Assembly (NCBI RefSeq): GCF_020181655.1
Contig: NZ_CP084032.1
Span: 930,001 to 994,000, forward strand
Reading direction: 5' to 3'
From: Pectobacterium colocasium
Lineage (GTDB): Bacteria > Pseudomonadota > Gammaproteobacteria > Enterobacterales > Enterobacteriaceae
Length of the DNA stretch: 64,000 nt
Under the pieces are notes generated by a model. That model ran no database searches. It saw only the letters and a list, made by a program, of their open reading frames with translations, and was not told the DNA's origin. This document shows, one piece after another, positions 54,448 through 64,000 of the stretch (positions are counted from its first letter, which is position 1; every line of letters starts with the position of its first letter). The position numbers were made by a program, and so were the translations under genes.

Positions 54448-55814
54448 TGATGATTCGTGGAAGGCTTTTCTGGAAGATATTGCTCGGGTTCTGGCTGACG
54501 TTCCTCGTGATGTCTCAGTTGCTGTGGCTGGCTTTTTCTTTTTACGGCGAACGCCATAAGCCGCTGGAAGAGATCGTGGTTTCCCGTATTGCGACGATGC
54601 AAACGGAGATGGTGGCGGCGGCGCTGCAACATGGCGGTCTGGGTGAACTGAACGATGTGATGTCGCTGTTGCCGCAGCAAGAGCAACAATACATTTCCGT
54701 CACGGAATCGCCGTTGCCGCTGTCGGAGCAGGAATTGAATTCCGCCTCGGAGAATGCGATGTCCGGCGATGATTTTGCGCCGGATAAGCGTAACGCGCCG
54801 CGTGCTACGCACATGATCAAGCAGGTCAGTGGGCCTGCCGGAAAGTGGTATCAGATACGTTATGACACCGAGCTGCTGCGCAGCGAATTCCGTCCTCCTC
54901 GTCCGATCGAGTTTCTTAACGTACCCGTGCCGTTTGTCATTATCGCGGGGTTCGGTGGGCTGCTGTTTAGTTCGGTACTGGCATGGAGTCTGGCGCGTCC
55001 GCTGAACCAGATCCGCGCAGGGTTTGATCAGGTAGCTCAAGGGGATCTGAATGTACGCCTGCTGCCGGTAATGCATAAGCGACATGATGAAATCAGTGAC
55101 GTGGCGCGTGATTTTGATTCCATGGTCGAACGGTTGGATAGCCTGGCCAGCGCGCGTGAACAGCTGCTTCATGATGTTTCACACGAGCTGCGCTCCCCGC
55201 TGGCGCGTTTGCAGCTCGCTATCGGGTTGATAAGGCAAAACCCAGACAATGTCGATAACTCCTTACAGCGTATTGAGCGTGAAGCGCTGCTGATGGATAA
55301 GATGATTGGCGAGCTGCTGACGCTATCGCGCACGGAGCATTCTGGCATTGAGGAAGCCTATTTCGATTTACTGGGACTGGTGACGGCCGTCGTCAACGAT
55401 GCGCGCTATGAAGCGCAGGTCACTGGCGTCGAAATCCTACTTGCGGCGGATGAAGACGAGGACTACACGATTAAAGGCAACTCGGAGCTGATGCGCAGGG
55501 CGGTCGATAATGTGATGCGCAACGCGCTACGTTTTTCAGCCCGCGAACAGCAGGTTTCCGTATCGCTTATTGGCAACGAGCATGAGTGGACGATTCAGGT
55601 CGCCGATCAGGGACCCGGCGTGGAGAAAAGTAAGCTCTCCAGCATCTTCGATCCTTTTATTCGTGTGGATTCGCCGCTGTCTGGCAAGGGCTATGGGCTG
55701 GGACTGGCGATTACTCGCAAAGTGGTGCTGGCGCACGGTGGGCATATTGAAGCGGACAACGGTGAACAGCGTGGATTAGTGATTCGCCTGTGCGTACCGC
55801 GCTGGAAAGCCTGA
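54447..55814 (+). CDS. Sensor histidine kinase, CpxA-like
   Basis: 455-residue membrane kinase: helix 1 at about residues 11-33, a periplasmic domain 34-160, helix 2 at 161-182, HAMP 183-235, dimerisation/phosphoacceptor domain with H246 (SHELRSP), and a catalytic ATPase domain with N-box NVMRNALRFS, DQGPGV and GYGLGLAI. The periplasmic domain is short and acidic/polar and does not clearly match CpxA. Partner of the preceding regulator. Divergent macAB suggests it senses envelope damage or toxic peptides, which is inference. Confidence 0.88.
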   Translation: MMIRGRLFWKILLGFWLTFLVMSQLLWLAFSFYGERHKPLEEIVVSRIATMQTEMVAAALQHGGLGELNDVMSLLPQQEQQYISVTESPLPLSEQELNSASENAMSGDDFAPDKRNAPRATHMIKQVSGPAGKWYQIRYDTELLRSEFRPPRPIEFLNVPVPFVIIAGFGGLLFSSVLAWSLARPLNQIRAGFDQVAQGDLNVRLLPVMHKRHDEISDVARDFDSMVERLDSLASAREQLLHDVSHELRSPLARLQLAIGLIRQNPDNVDNSLQRIEREALLMDKMIGELLTLSRTEHSGIEEAYFDLLGLVTAVVNDARYEAQVTGVEILLAADEDEDYTIKGNSELMRRAVDNVMRNALRFSAREQQVSVSLIGNEHEWTIQVADQGPGVEKSKLSSIFDPFIRVDSPLSGKGYGLGLAITRKVVLAHGGHIEADNGEQRGLVIRLCVPRWKA

Positions 55815-55820
55815 AACGAA

Positions 55821-55843
55821 AACGGCACCATCCGGGTGCCGTT
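55821..55843. terminator. Bidirectional terminator between the kinase gene and crr
   Basis: AACGGCACC, loop atccg, GGTGCCGTT. In the minus direction it is followed by TTCGTTT, so it serves crr best; it also lies 6 bases after the kinase stop on the + strand. Confidence 0.7.
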
Positions 55844-55880
55844 TCGTGCAAACGTAGTAGACCATCCGTAGAAGGGCGGT

Positions 55881-56390
55881 TTACTTTTTGATACGGATAA
55901 CCGGCGTTTCGCCGACAACGACCGTACCACTCAGTTTGGTCAATTCCTTGATTTCATCCATGTTGGAAATAACCACTGGGGTCAGAGTAGACTTCGCTTT
56001 TTCTTCCAGCAGCGCCAGGTCAAACTCGATAACGAGATCGCCTTTCTTCACGCGCTGGCCTTCTTCGGCGATGCGTTTGAAGCCTTCGCCTTTCAATTCA
56101 ACGGTATCAATACCAAAGTGCACAAACAGCTCAATGCCGCTGTCAGACTCGATGGAAAACGCATGGTTGGTTTCAAAAATCTTACCGATGGTGCCGTCTA
56201 CCGGTGCGACAATCTTGTTGCCAGTTGGTTTGATGGCAATACCGTCACCGACGATTTTCTCTGCGAATACGACATCAGGAACATCTTCAATATTGACGAT
56301 TTCACCCGACAGTGGGGCAATGATTTCGATGCTGCCAGTGTCTTTTTTGTCGTCAGAAACCAGAGATTTCAATTTATCGAACAAACCCAT
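55881..56390 (-). CDS. crr: PTS glucose-specific EIIA component Crr
   Basis: 169-residue cytoplasmic phosphocarrier, the same length as E. coli EIIA-Glc. The active histidine is H91 ([12 protein letters not shown]), with its partner histidine in FETNHAFSI. It passes phosphate to EIIBC-Glc, controls adenylate cyclase (cAMP) and performs inducer exclusion on sugar permeases. It is last in ptsHI-crr, 148 bases after ptsI, where its own promoter is likely. It links the sugar operons in this window to catabolite control. Confidence 0.96.
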   Translation of the reverse strand: MGLFDKLKSLVSDDKKDTGSIEIIAPLSGEIVNIEDVPDVVFAEKIVGDGIAIKPTGNKIVAPVDGTIGKIFETNHAFSIESDSGIELFVHFGIDTVELKGEGFKRIAEEGQRVKKGDLVIEFDLALLEEKAKSTLTPVVISNMDEIKELTKLSGTVVVGETPVIRIKK

Positions 56391-56538
56391 GATTCTCTCC
56401 TAAGCATTAATATTGGGCCAGCATATACCCTAATCTTTCAAGTCGTTGTGGCATTGGCTTTTTTCGCTACCCCGACCGCGACGGTATCGCCTGTCGGGGG
56501 GCTGATTGCCACCTTGAAACCTATTAGGTGAAGCAGAA

Positions 56539-58266
56539 TCAGCAGAGCGTTTTTTCTTTAATAAAGCGGCTCACCAGATTGCTTAACTCTTGTGCTGTCG
56601 GTTGAGCTAATGCCTGCTCCGCCAGCGCCTTCGCATCTTCGTAATTCGCATTACGGATGATTTTCTTGATGCTCGGGATAGAGATCGCACTCATGCTGAA
56701 TTCGTCCAGACCCATTCCCAATAACAGTAGTGTAGCACGTTCGTCACCGGCGAGCTCACCACACATCCCTGTCCACTTGCCTTCGGCATGAGACGCATCG
56801 ATAACCTGCTTAATCAGGGTAAGGACGGCGGGGGACATCGGATTATAGAGATGAGAAATCAGCTCATTACCGCGATCAACAGCCAGAGTATACTGGGTTA
56901 AGTCATTTGTCCCAATACTAAAGAAGTCGACTTCTTTGGCTAAATGTGGCGCGATTGCGGCAGCGGCAGGGGTTTCAACCATCACGCCGACTTCAATGCT
57001 TTCGTCGAAGGCTTTACCTTCTTCTCTCAGCTGCGCTTTCAGCATCGCCAGTTCGGCTTTCAGCTCACGCACTTCTTCCACGGAGATAATCATCGGGAAC
57101 ATGATACGCAGCTTGCCAAAGCTGGATGCGCGCAGAATGGCACGCAGTTGGGCGTGCAGGATTTCTTTACGATCCAGACAGATACGGATAGCACGCCAGC
57201 CAAGGAACGGGTTCTCTTCCTTCGGCAGGTTCATGTAAGGCAGGTCTTTGTCACCGCCGATATCCATGGTACGGACGATAACTGCCTGAGCGCCAACGGC
57301 TTCGGCCACCGCCTTATACGCCTGGAACTGCTCTTCTTCTGTCGGCAGAGAATCACGATCCATGAACAGGAATTCGGTACGATACAGGCCGACACCTTCT
57401 GCGCCGTTACGCTCAGCCCCGGCGACATCACGCACGGTACCGATGTTGGCACAGACTTCAACCTGATGACCATCCAGCGTGATGGCTGGCAGATCTTTCA
57501 GCTTGGCCAGCTCATATTTTTCAGCGCTGTACTGCTGCTGAATGGCTTTTAATTCTTCAATTTTTTCTGCGGTCGGATTCTGATAGATCTGGTTGTTTAC
57601 CGCATCCAGAATCAGATAGTCGCCGTTTTTGACCTGTTGGGTCACATTGGTCGTGCCGACGATAGCAGGCAGCTCCAGCGAACGGGCCATAATGGAGGTG
57701 TGGGACGTGCGGCCACCGAGATCGGTAATGAAGCCCAGCACTTTGTCCAGATTCAACTGCGCGGTTTCTGACGGCGTCAGATCCGTAGCAACCAGAATGA
57801 CTTCATCCTGAATATCGCCCAGATCGACGATGGTCATATTGAGAATGTTGCGTAGCAAACGCTTCCCGATATCACGCATGTCTGCGGCGCGTTCTTTCAG
57901 ATATTCATCATCAAGTTCTTCCAGTGCTTTGGCCTGGTTTTCGATAACGGAAAACGCAGCGGCGTCGGCGGAAGCCTGTTCATCTTTAATCAGGGCTATG
58001 ATTTCCTGCTCGAACTCTTCATCTTCCAGCAACATGATGTGGCCTTCGAAGATGGCTTCTTTCTCTGCGCCCAGCGTCTCGCCCGCTTTCTTCTTGATAG
58101 CTTCCAACTGTGCGGATGCTTTGGAACGGCCAGTCAGAAAACGTTCAATTTCCTGCTCCACCTGATCCGCAGAGATTTTTTTCCGGTTGATGATAATTTC
58201 ATCTTCTTTCAGTAACAGTGCCTTACCAAAAGCAATCCCCGGTGATACTAATATGCCTGAAATCAT
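56539..58266 (-). CDS. ptsI: PTS enzyme I
   Basis: 575-residue cytoplasmic enzyme, the same length as in E. coli. It takes phosphate from phosphoenolpyruvate and passes it to HPr. The phosphorylated histidine lies in [12 protein letters not shown] (H189 in E. coli numbering), and the PEP-binding C-terminal barrel has [14 protein letters not shown]. It starts 46 bases after ptsH. It is needed by the beta-glucoside PTS permease at 15922-17853. Confidence 0.96.
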   Translation of the reverse strand: MISGILVSPGIAFGKALLLKEDEIIINRKKISADQVEQEIERFLTGRSKASAQLEAIKKKAGETLGAEKEAIFEGHIMLLEDEEFEQEIIALIKDEQASADAAAFSVIENQAKALEELDDEYLKERAADMRDIGKRLLRNILNMTIVDLGDIQDEVILVATDLTPSETAQLNLDKVLGFITDLGGRTSHTSIMARSLELPAIVGTTNVTQQVKNGDYLILDAVNNQIYQNPTAEKIEELKAIQQQYSAEKYELAKLKDLPAITLDGHQVEVCANIGTVRDVAGAERNGAEGVGLYRTEFLFMDRDSLPTEEEQFQAYKAVAEAVGAQAVIVRTMDIGGDKDLPYMNLPKEENPFLGWRAIRICLDRKEILHAQLRAILRASSFGKLRIMFPMIISVEEVRELKAELAMLKAQLREEGKAFDESIEVGVMVETPAAAAIAPHLAKEVDFFSIGTNDLTQYTLAVDRGNELISHLYNPMSPAVLTLIKQVIDASHAEGKWTGMCGELAGDERATLLLLGMGLDEFSMSAISIPSIKKIIRNANYEDAKALAEQALAQPTAQELSNLVSRFIKEKTLC

Positions 58267-58312
58267 AACCCTACCTTACTCGATTCTGATGTTCACTAAA
58301 AAGACCCGTTGC

Positions 58313-58570
58313 TTACTCGAGCTCGGCCATCAGCTTAACCAGATGTTCAACCGCTTTTTGTTCGTCTTCGCCTTCCGCAGCGATAGTAACCACAGTTCCT
58401 TGGGTTAAGCCGAGTGTTTGTAATTTGAACAGGCTTTTGGCGCTAGCGCTCTTGCCGTTGGATGTCACGGTGATTTCAGAAGCGAAGCCTTTGGCTTCTT
58501 TAACGAACTGAGCAGCGGGACGAGTGTGCAGGCCATTTGGTGCGGTGATAGTCACTTCTTGCTGGAACAT
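58313..58570 (-). CDS. ptsH: PTS phosphocarrier HPr
   Basis: 85-residue protein identical in layout to E. coli HPr: the active histidine H15 in NGLHTRPAA and the serine region SAKSLFKLQ. It carries phosphate from enzyme I to sugar-specific components and to PRD regulators such as the BglG-type antiterminator. It heads ptsHI-crr. The 473-base gap 58571-59043 upstream holds its promoters, a 20-bp tandem repeat and the cysK terminator. Confidence 0.96.
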   Translation of the reverse strand: MFQQEVTITAPNGLHTRPAAQFVKEAKGFASEITVTSNGKSASAKSLFKLQTLGLTQGTVVTIAAEGEDEQKAVEHLVKLMAELE

Positions 58571-58799
58571 GCTTTTTTCCCCAACTTATGGATTAGATTA
58601 ATGTTGTGGAACTAAAGTTTAGCTGATTCACTGAACTTTAGCCTGTTTGGTTAGCGCCTGATTTATGTTACAGGGGCGAGCCACGATGCGACAAGAAAAC
58701 CGTCAAACGTATTTCCTGGATAAAATACCATCAAACACCACAGCTTCCGCTACCCATTATCTTAACCCCGGTCGCAAAACGGCGATGTGGCTATCGTGC

Positions 58800-58853
58800 G
58801 CAAGACAAAACCGTTTTACGCAAGACAAAAACCGATTTACGTAAGACAAAAAT
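58800..58853. repeat. Tandem 20/21-bp repeat upstream of ptsH
   Basis: Units begin at 58800, 58820 and 58841: GCAAGACAAAACCGTTTTAC, then the same with an extra A and one change, then a partial third GTAAGACAAAAAT. The period is about two helical turns. It lies about 230 bases before the ptsH start. Confidence 0.7.
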
Positions 58854-58976
58854 AATGTGGTAGGGCGTGGCGTTTGTCTGACATTAATTTCACGCATCAA
58901 AATAATTGTTCGGTTAAATACTAAACCTGATGTAGAAAAGCAATCTGTATGTAGTGGAAAGTTTGAAGTGTGCCAC

Positions 58977-59004
58977 AAAAAAGCACCTAAATAGGTGCTT
59001 TTTT
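58977..59004. terminator. Bidirectional terminator downstream of cysK
   Basis: AAAAAAGCACCT, loop aaat, AGGTGCTTTTTT: a perfect 12-bp dyad with A and T tracts on both sides. It lies 40 bases past the cysK stop on the minus strand. Confidence 0.85.
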
Positions 59005-59043
59005 AACACATTGGTCACTTATTGTTCGAGTGCGACCGGAGGA

Positions 59044-60012
59044 TTACTGTTGCAATTCCTGCTCGGTGAACAGGTCGGCAAAGAGTGCCGTACTCAGATA
59101 ACGTTCGCCGGAAGACGGCAGGATGACAACGATAGTTTTGCCGTCAAACTCTTTCTCTTTGAGCAGATTCAGCGCGGCGGCAACGGCGGCACCGGAAGAA
59201 ATCCCGGCGAGAATGCCTTCTTCTTCCATCAAACGGCGTGCAGTGCTGATCGCTTCTTCATTGGTGATTTTTTCTACGCGGTCAATCAGTTTCAGATCCA
59301 GGTTACCCGGAATGAAGCCCGCGCCAATGCCTTGAATCTTGTGTGGGCCTGGTTTCAGCTCTTCGCCTGCCAGTGCCTGAGTGATAACTGGTGAATCGGT
59401 GGGTTCAACCGCCACGCTAATGATGGCTTTGCCTTTGGTGTTCTTGATATAGCGGCTGACACCGGTCAGCGTACCGCCTGTACCGACGCCGGAGATAAAG
59501 ACATCAACCTGACCATCCGTGTCTTCCCAGATTTCAGGACCAGTCGTTTTTTCGTGAATTTCCGGGTTAGCGGGGTTGCTGAACTGCTGTAGCAGCAGAT
59601 AACGGCTTGGATCGCTGGCGACAATCTCTTCTGCTTTGGCAATCGCGCCTTTCATACCTTTCGCGCCTTCGGTCAGCACCAGATTGGCACCCAGCGCTTT
59701 CAGCAGTTTACGACGCTCGATGCTCATGGTTTCTGGCATGGTGAGCGTGAGTTTGTAACCACGAGCCGCTGCGACGTAGGCCAGAGCAATCCCTGTGTTT
59801 CCGCTGGTCGGTTCAACCAGTTCAATGCCTGGTTTGAGAACGCCGCGTTTTTCTGCGTCCCAAATCAGGTTGGCGCCGATACGGCATTTTACGCTGAAGC
59901 TGGGGTTGCGGGATTCCACTTTAGCCAGAATGCGTCCGTTGCCGATACGGTTCAGGCGAACCAGCGGCGTATGGCCGATTGTGAAAGAATTGTCTTCGTA
60001 GATCTTGCTCAT
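59044..60012 (-). CDS. cysK: Cysteine synthase A CysK
   Basis: 322-residue PLP enzyme, O-acetylserine sulfhydrylase A. The PLP lysine is K42 ([11 protein letters not shown]) and the phosphate loop is [10 protein letters not shown]. It makes cysteine from O-acetylserine and sulfide and binds CysE in the cysteine synthase complex. It lies between cysZ and ptsH as in E. coli, with its own terminator. CysB control is expected. Confidence 0.96.
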   Translation of the reverse strand: MSKIYEDNSFTIGHTPLVRLNRIGNGRILAKVESRNPSFSVKCRIGANLIWDAEKRGVLKPGIELVEPTSGNTGIALAYVAAARGYKLTLTMPETMSIERRKLLKALGANLVLTEGAKGMKGAIAKAEEIVASDPSRYLLLQQFSNPANPEIHEKTTGPEIWEDTDGQVDVFISGVGTGGTLTGVSRYIKNTKGKAIISVAVEPTDSPVITQALAGEELKPGPHKIQGIGAGFIPGNLDLKLIDRVEKITNEEAISTARRLMEEEGILAGISSGAAVAAALNLLKEKEFDGKTIVVILPSSGERYLSTALFADLFTEQELQQ

Positions 60013-60140
60013 AGCCTGTCCTTATAACTGTATGAAATTTTTGCGAACGTAGAGAGAATACCCGTTCACACCTTTCAGTGAAGTAAAGAATTGCTATATC
60101 GTTATGTTCTTAAGAAATATCTTTTCATTACAATAGAAAG

Positions 60141-60162
60141 CACTGGCTCCGATCAGCCAGTG
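60141..60162 (-). terminator. cysZ terminator
   Basis: CACTGGCT, loop of 6, AGCCAGTG, followed in the minus direction by CTTTCT. It starts 12 bases after the cysZ stop. Confidence 0.6.
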
Positions 60163-60173
60163 CACTCGCGCTT

Positions 60174-60965
60174 TTAGGGCGCTTTTTTCGGCAGTGTCGC
60201 TGACAGATCCCGATAGCGATCCACCCACAGCTGCGTTGCGCCACATACCGCGACGGGCATGATGACCAGATTCAAAAAAGGCACCAGCGTAAACAGGCTG
60301 ACCAGGGCGCCAAACTGCATATTGGCGACCTTGTGACGGCGTAATGCCTGCCGCATGGTGGAAAAGCCCACTTTGTGGTTATCAAAGGGATAATCGCAGT
60401 ACTGAATCGCCAGCATCCACGCGCTGAACAGGAACCACAGCACCGGTGCGACAGTTTGCCCAATACCGGGGATGAAATAGAGAAGCAATAGCACAATCGC
60501 GCGTGGCAGGTAATACGCCAGCTTTTGGATCTCACGCTTCATAATCCGGGGGACATCTTTGGCGATGCCGAGCATGCCGCTGTCCGGCAGCGTCTGGCCG
60601 GTTAATTTAGCTTCCAACTGCTCCGCCAATAAGCCGTTAAACGGTGCGGCGATAAAATTGGCGATAGTACTGAATAGGTAGCTGAATACCAGCAGGATGG
60701 AGAGGACGGCGAGTGGCCAAATGAGGTAGCTGAGCCATTGCAGCCAGCTCGGAATGTGGCTCATGAGCTGAGGAATCCAATCATTCAACTGGGTGAAAAG
60801 CCACCAAAAAGCACCGCCCATCAGCACGATGTTCATGAGCAAGGGAAGAATGACGAAACGCCGGATGCCCGGCAGTGAGATCAAACGCCATCCAGCAAGA
60901 AAATAGTGTATGCCGCTGCGAACCTGGCCTGCGGTGTTGCCGTAAGACGGTTTTTCGAAAGACAT
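60174..60965 (-). CDS. cysZ: Sulfate transporter CysZ
   Basis: 263-residue inner-membrane protein with about four long helices, closely like E. coli CysZ ([19 protein letters not shown] region; [33 protein letters not shown]). It supports high-affinity sulfate uptake for cysteine synthesis. I choose the ATG at 60965 (MSFEKPSYG); an upstream in-frame ATG at 60986 adds seven residues and cannot be excluded. It is divergent from zipA and upstream of cysK, as in E. coli. Confidence 0.93.
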   Translation of the reverse strand: MSFEKPSYGNTAGQVRSGIHYFLAGWRLISLPGIRRFVILPLLMNIVLMGGAFWWLFTQLNDWIPQLMSHIPSWLQWLSYLIWPLAVLSILLVFSYLFSTIANFIAAPFNGLLAEQLEAKLTGQTLPDSGMLGIAKDVPRIMKREIQKLAYYLPRAIVLLLLYFIPGIGQTVAPVLWFLFSAWMLAIQYCDYPFDNHKVGFSTMRQALRRHKVANMQFGALVSLFTLVPFLNLVIMPVAVCGATQLWVDRYRDLSATLPKKAP

Positions 60966-61189
60966 AGTGACAATATACTCAGTCATTTGTTTGTTGAGGC
61001 ATCATATCGGGATGATCTTATGCTGACTAGCCCGCATTTGGATGAAAAAACAGCAAAAAAGTGCGTTGTATCTATCTTTATTGTCATAAAGTACCGTGCA
61101 GGCTTGCACTTGTGTACTCAGGCAAATAGAGTTAGTAGTATAAGTATTTGCCGTGGTGGCAATGTATTGTTAGAACAATTGGGATAGCA

Positions 61190-62209
61190 ATGATGCAGGA
61201 CTTGCGTCTGATATTAATCGTTGTTGGCGCGATCGCTATAATAGCGCTTTTACTTCACGGCTTGTGGACTAGCCGTAAAGAGCGCTCGTCCCTTTTTCGT
61301 GACCGCCCGGTTAAACGCGCAAAGAAAGCGCGTGATGAAACGCCGCTTGACGAGCTGGATGAAGGCGTTGGCGAGGTTCGCGTGAAGGGTGCGCGTCCGC
61401 AACAGAATGAACCCTCATTTGGTAGCGCGTCATTTGATAACTCTTCGTTTGATAACCGGCCATTTGATAGTCAATCATTTGATAACAGCAGTGCACGTGA
61501 AGACGTTCGCCCAGAGGCGAAATCGCCGTTCGAGCACCTGTCTCCCGTTTCTTCTTACGATCCTTTACTGGATGAAGCCACGCCAGTGGATTCTCCGCGG
61601 CGTGGCGATAGCAACCCGCAGGTTGTCAGTCCCAGAGAAACGCCAAGCCTAGCCCAGTCGAACATTGATACGCCGCGTGAGTCATTTGCCTATGATGCGC
61701 CGCAGCAGCCTGCTGCACATTCGTTGCATGAGAAGGTTCAGCCTGCGCAGCCTCAGCAACCTGCTGAACCTGTCGAACCCGCAGCGGCAAAAGAAGCGGT
61801 TCTGGTGCTGCACGTCGTGGCGCACCAGGGCGGTGTTATTGGTGGCGAACTGCTGTTGCAAAGCCTGCTTCAGGCCGGTTTCCAGTTTGGTGAAATGAAC
61901 ATTTTCCATCGTCATGTAAACCCAGCGGGTGCCGGCCCGGTGTTGTTCAGCCTGGCGAATATGGTGAAACCCGGTTCGTTTAATGTGGACGCGATGTCCG
62001 AATTCTCGACGCCCGGCGTGTCCATTTTCATGATGGTGCCGTCTTATGGCGACGCCAGCCAGAACTTTAAACTGATGTTACAGTCTGCCCAGCGTATTGC
62101 TGATGATGTTGGCGGCGTGGTGCAGGATGATGAACGTCGCATGATGACACCACAGAAGGTTGAATCCTACAAAGCCCGCATTCGCGATGTGCTGAAAGCC
62201 AACGCCTGA
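61190..62209 (+). CDS. zipA: Cell division protein ZipA
   Basis: 339-residue essential division protein. The N-terminal anchor helix [20 protein letters not shown] fixes the start at 61190; an upstream TTG-type start adds 14 unsupported residues. A charged segment is followed by a Pro/Gln-rich flexible linker and the C-terminal FtsZ-binding domain (from about residue 200, [15 protein letters not shown] to the end). The linker contains five 15-bp tandem units encoding SFDNS-type pentapeptides at residues 76-100 (see repeat). In E. coli ligA follows directly; here a terminator and yjeH follow. Confidence 0.94.
   Translation: MMQDLRLILIVVGAIAIIALLLHGLWTSRKERSSLFRDRPVKRAKKARDETPLDELDEGVGEVRVKGARPQQNEPSFGSASFDNSSFDNRPFDSQSFDNSSAREDVRPEAKSPFEHLSPVSSYDPLLDEATPVDSPRRGDSNPQVVSPRETPSLAQSNIDTPRESFAYDAPQQPAAHSLHEKVQPAQPQQPAEPVEPAAAKEAVLVLHVVAHQGGVIGGELLLQSLLQAGFQFGEMNIFHRHVNPAGAGPVLFSLANMVKPGSFNVDAMSEFSTPGVSIFMMVPSYGDASQNFKLMLQSAQRIADDVGGVVQDDERRMMTPQKVESYKARIRDVLKANA
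61415..61489 (+). repeat. Five 15-bp tandem units inside zipA
   Basis: Each unit resembles TCATTTGATAACTCT (TCATTTGGTAGCGCG, TCATTTGATAACTCT, TCGTTTGATAACCGG, CCATTTGATAGTCAA, TCATTTGATAACAGC). They encode [25 protein letters not shown] in frame in the ZipA linker. The unit length is a multiple of three, so copy-number change would not shift the frame. Confidence 0.85.
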
Positions 62210-62297
62210 TAGCACACTTGTGTGAACCTATAAAAGTATGTGACAGCGTCAAAAGCGTAGGCGAAAGCATAAAGGTTGTGAATTCAATGGGTGAGAG

Positions 62298-62325
62298 AAG
62301 CCTCCGTTAAGGGAGGCTTTTTTTA
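62298..62325 (+). terminator. zipA terminator
   Basis: AAGCCTCC, loop gttaag, GGAGGCTT followed by a run of T. A strong intrinsic terminator about 90 bases after zipA. Confidence 0.85.
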
Positions 62326-62373
62326 TTCTTAGATCAAATCGTGGCGTAAAAAGGCAAGAAAAGGTGAAGCGTT

Positions 62374-63627
62374 GTGAGTGAAGCAAAAGGATTAAAACAA
62401 GAGCTTGGTCTAATTCAGGGCGTGGGGCTGCTGTCGACTTCGTTGCTGGGGACGGGGGTGTTTGCGGTTCCTGCGTTGGTCGCGCAGCTGGCACAGCAAG
62501 ATAGCCTGTGGGCATGGCCGATCTTGATCCTGCTTGTTTTTCCTATCGCCATCGGTTTTGCCGCTTTGGGGCAACATTTTCCTAATGCGGGCGGAGCCGC
62601 GCATTTTGTGAATCTGGCTTTTGGTCCACGCATGGCGCGTGTGACTGGCTGGCTATTCCTCTCTGTTATTCCGCTAGGGCTACCTGCTGCTTTGCAGATT
62701 GCCGCCGGGTTCTGGCAGGCAGCATTTGGCTGGAGTGATCTGGGGCTGCTCTGCGTACAACTGCTGACGCTGGGGGGGATCTGGCTGCTTGGCCTGCGCA
62801 GCGCCGGATCCAGCGCCAACATTCAGATTATTATCGCGATGTTAGTGGTGGGGTTGGTTGTTGCTATCTGGTGGCAGGGCGATATTACGCCCACACACAT
62901 TCCCTGGCCGTCGGTGAATGAGCTGTCATGGTCTAACACCTTTGGTGCGTTGGCCGTGATGTTCTGGTGCTTTGTGGGTCTTGAAGCTTTTGCCCATATG
63001 GCGACGGAGTTTCGGGTGCTGGAGCGGGATTTCCCACGGGCTTTACTCATCGGCATGCTGCTCGCAGGTGCAGTTTACTGGGGATGCACAGTGGCGGTAT
63101 TGCATTTTAAGGCTTACGGTGAGGGGATGGCGGCCACGGCGTCACTGCCGGGTATCGTTGTGCAATTGTTTGGTCAGCATGCGCTGTGGATCGCCTGCTT
63201 TGTCGGGTATTTGGCCTGCTTTGCCAGCGTGAATATCTACACGCAGGGCTTCGCCCGCCTCGTCTGGTCGCAGGCACCGAAAAGCAGTGCATTGGCAAAG
63301 CTGTCCGCGGGGCGGGCGCCGGTAAATGCGCTGTCAGTGGTCGTGAGCTGCTGCCTGGTGTGCAGCCTGTTGATTTACTGGCTCAGGCTACCTTTGGATC
63401 TGCTGATTGTGTACGCGAACGGCATCTTTGTGCTGATCTATCTGCTGTGTATGCTGGCTGGGTGGCGTTTACTGAAAGGACGTGCGCGCGTGATGGCGGC
63501 AATTGGCTGTTTGCTTTGCTGTGCGCTGTTGCTGATGATCGGCTGGAAATCGCTGTATGCGTTAATCATGCTGGTCGTGCTGTGGCTGTTCCTGCCGCGC
63601 AAGCAGGTTGAAGTGGTTTCTCACTGA
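62374..63627 (+). CDS. yjeH: L-methionine/branched-chain amino acid exporter YjeH
   Basis: 417-residue inner-membrane APC-superfamily transporter with about 12 helices, very like E. coli YjeH (GVGLLSTSLLGTGVFAVPAL; NAGGAAHFV; MFWCFVGLEAFAHMATEF). E. coli YjeH exports methionine and branched-chain amino acids. The start is a GTG at 62374 with an AAAAGG ribosome-binding site. Its position after zipA differs from E. coli and marks a break in gene order. Convergent with ubiK. Confidence 0.9.
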   Translation: MSEAKGLKQELGLIQGVGLLSTSLLGTGVFAVPALVAQLAQQDSLWAWPILILLVFPIAIGFAALGQHFPNAGGAAHFVNLAFGPRMARVTGWLFLSVIPLGLPAALQIAAGFWQAAFGWSDLGLLCVQLLTLGGIWLLGLRSAGSSANIQIIIAMLVVGLVVAIWWQGDITPTHIPWPSVNELSWSNTFGALAVMFWCFVGLEAFAHMATEFRVLERDFPRALLIGMLLAGAVYWGCTVAVLHFKAYGEGMAATASLPGIVVQLFGQHALWIACFVGYLACFASVNIYTQGFARLVWSQAPKSSALAKLSAGRAPVNALSVVVSCCLVCSLLIYWLRLPLDLLIVYANGIFVLIYLLCMLAGWRLLKGRARVMAAIGCLLCCALLLMIGWKSLYALIMLVVLWLFLPRKQVEVVSH

Positions 63628-63771
63628 GTCGTCTTATGCTGAGTTCTGTGGCGTGAAACCTGCGCGTTGGAGACGGTCGCGGTGGCGGCATCGGGAATCG
63701 AGCAACGCCCTGATTAGGGCGCTGCATCGCGATGTTACGAGCGGTTGTGATGAGACGAATTACTATGAGGA

Positions 63772-64000
63772 TTAGTCGTTTTCCGGCGCTGCGGCGGGTT
63801 TTTCTTCCGCAGAAAGTTTCGCTTCCAGCTCCGTCAGGCGCTGTTCCAGGCGGGCAATCTTCTCGCGCGTGCGGAGCAGAACCTGCGTCTGAATATCGAA
63901 CTCTTCACGGTTCACCAAATCCAATCGGGTCAGCTGTGCCTGCAAGACCTGACGAATCTTTTTCTCCACATCATCACCCAATTCCCGGATACCTTTTGGC
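63772..64000 (-). CDS. ubiK: Ubiquinone biosynthesis accessory factor UbiK, 5' end outside the window
   Basis: The minus-strand frame is open to the window edge and reads [21 protein letters not shown] before continuing, matching the middle of E. coli UbiK (YqiC). The helical, coiled-coil C-terminal region has [19 protein letters not shown]. UbiK aids aerobic ubiquinone synthesis together with UbiJ. About 20 N-terminal residues lie beyond 64000. A start inside the window would be an internal TTG, which I reject. In E. coli the gene is next to ribB. Confidence 0.88.
   Translation of the reverse strand, partial: PKGIRELGDDVEKKIRQVLQAQLTRLDLVNREEFDIQTQVLLRTREKIARLEQRLTELEAKLSAEEKPAAAPEND

Noticed and set aside
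53767..55814. Calling the two-component pair cpxRA
   Set aside because: The proteins are CpxR/CpxA-like, but the sensor domain does not clearly match CpxA and the neighbours differ from the conserved cpx locus, so no symbol is given.
63706..63721. Hairpin CGCCCT-gatt-AGGGCG between yjeH and ubiK as a terminator
   Set aside because: The stem is only 6 bp and lacks a T-run on either strand; it may help the convergent genes end, but the support is too thin to list.

Overview
The window looks like the chromosome of a pectinolytic soft-rot enterobacterium, most likely Pectobacterium. The backbone genes (nudK, tkt-talA, maeB, mtr, hemF, ypeA, yfeY, yfeX, cysPTW, cysM, crr-ptsI-ptsH, cysK, cysZ, zipA) are close homologues of E. 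coli genes in nearly E. coli order. The DNA between them encodes uptake and breakdown of plant molecules: galactan, beta-glucosides, apionate and plant ferredoxin. All names come from reading translations and from recalled family knowledge; no database search was run.

Layout. 1-1948: a small AT-rich accessory cluster with the 3' end of an unknown gene, a TauE/SafE-type permease and a CYTH-like protein. 2169-2750: nudK. 3143-10140: a galactan (gan) locus with an ABC importer for galacto-oligosaccharides, a secreted GH53 galactanase with a C-terminal ricin-type lectin domain, and a LacI-type regulator. 10365-13017: a polar amino acid ABC transporter. 13430-18077: a beta-glucoside PTS operon with a textbook BglG-type antiterminator target in its leader. 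18168-21128: tkt-talA. 21341-29166: two divergent units that fit the D-apionate to D-erythrose 4-phosphate pathway (apnO, oiaC, lerK, lerI, derI), with an MFS transporter, a SorC-type regulator and a 51-codon small ORF coupled to the transporter gene. 29425-35616: maeB, a small membrane protein gene, mtr, yaiI, hemF and ypeA. 35948-44121: the ferredoxin-iron piracy operon fusB-fusA-fusC-fusD. 44544-50359: yfeY, yfeX and cysPTW-cysM, with the expected ATPase gene cysA missing. 50363-55814: macAB divergent from a CpxRA-like two-component system. 55881-60965: crr, ptsI, ptsH, cysK and cysZ. 61190-64000: zipA, yjeH and a partial ubiK.

How the genes work together. Apionate breakdown yields erythrose 4-phosphate, and the next genes on the derI strand encode transaldolase and transketolase, the enzymes that use it. 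Galactan, beta-glucoside and apiose are all plant cell-wall or plant metabolite carbon sources. CRP-like sites lie in front of the gan, bgl and apionate units, and the general PTS genes that set cAMP levels are also in the window. The fus operon gives a separate, iron-scavenging interaction with the plant and is preceded by a Fur-like site.

Noncoding structure. There are two families of structured intergenic repeats. The two copies of each differ by paired, complementary changes that keep the hairpins intact. One copy appears to have inserted into the maeB terminator, flanked by a 15-bp direct repeat; another sits where cysA should be. No tRNA, rRNA, CRISPR array, prophage or intact insertion sequence was seen.
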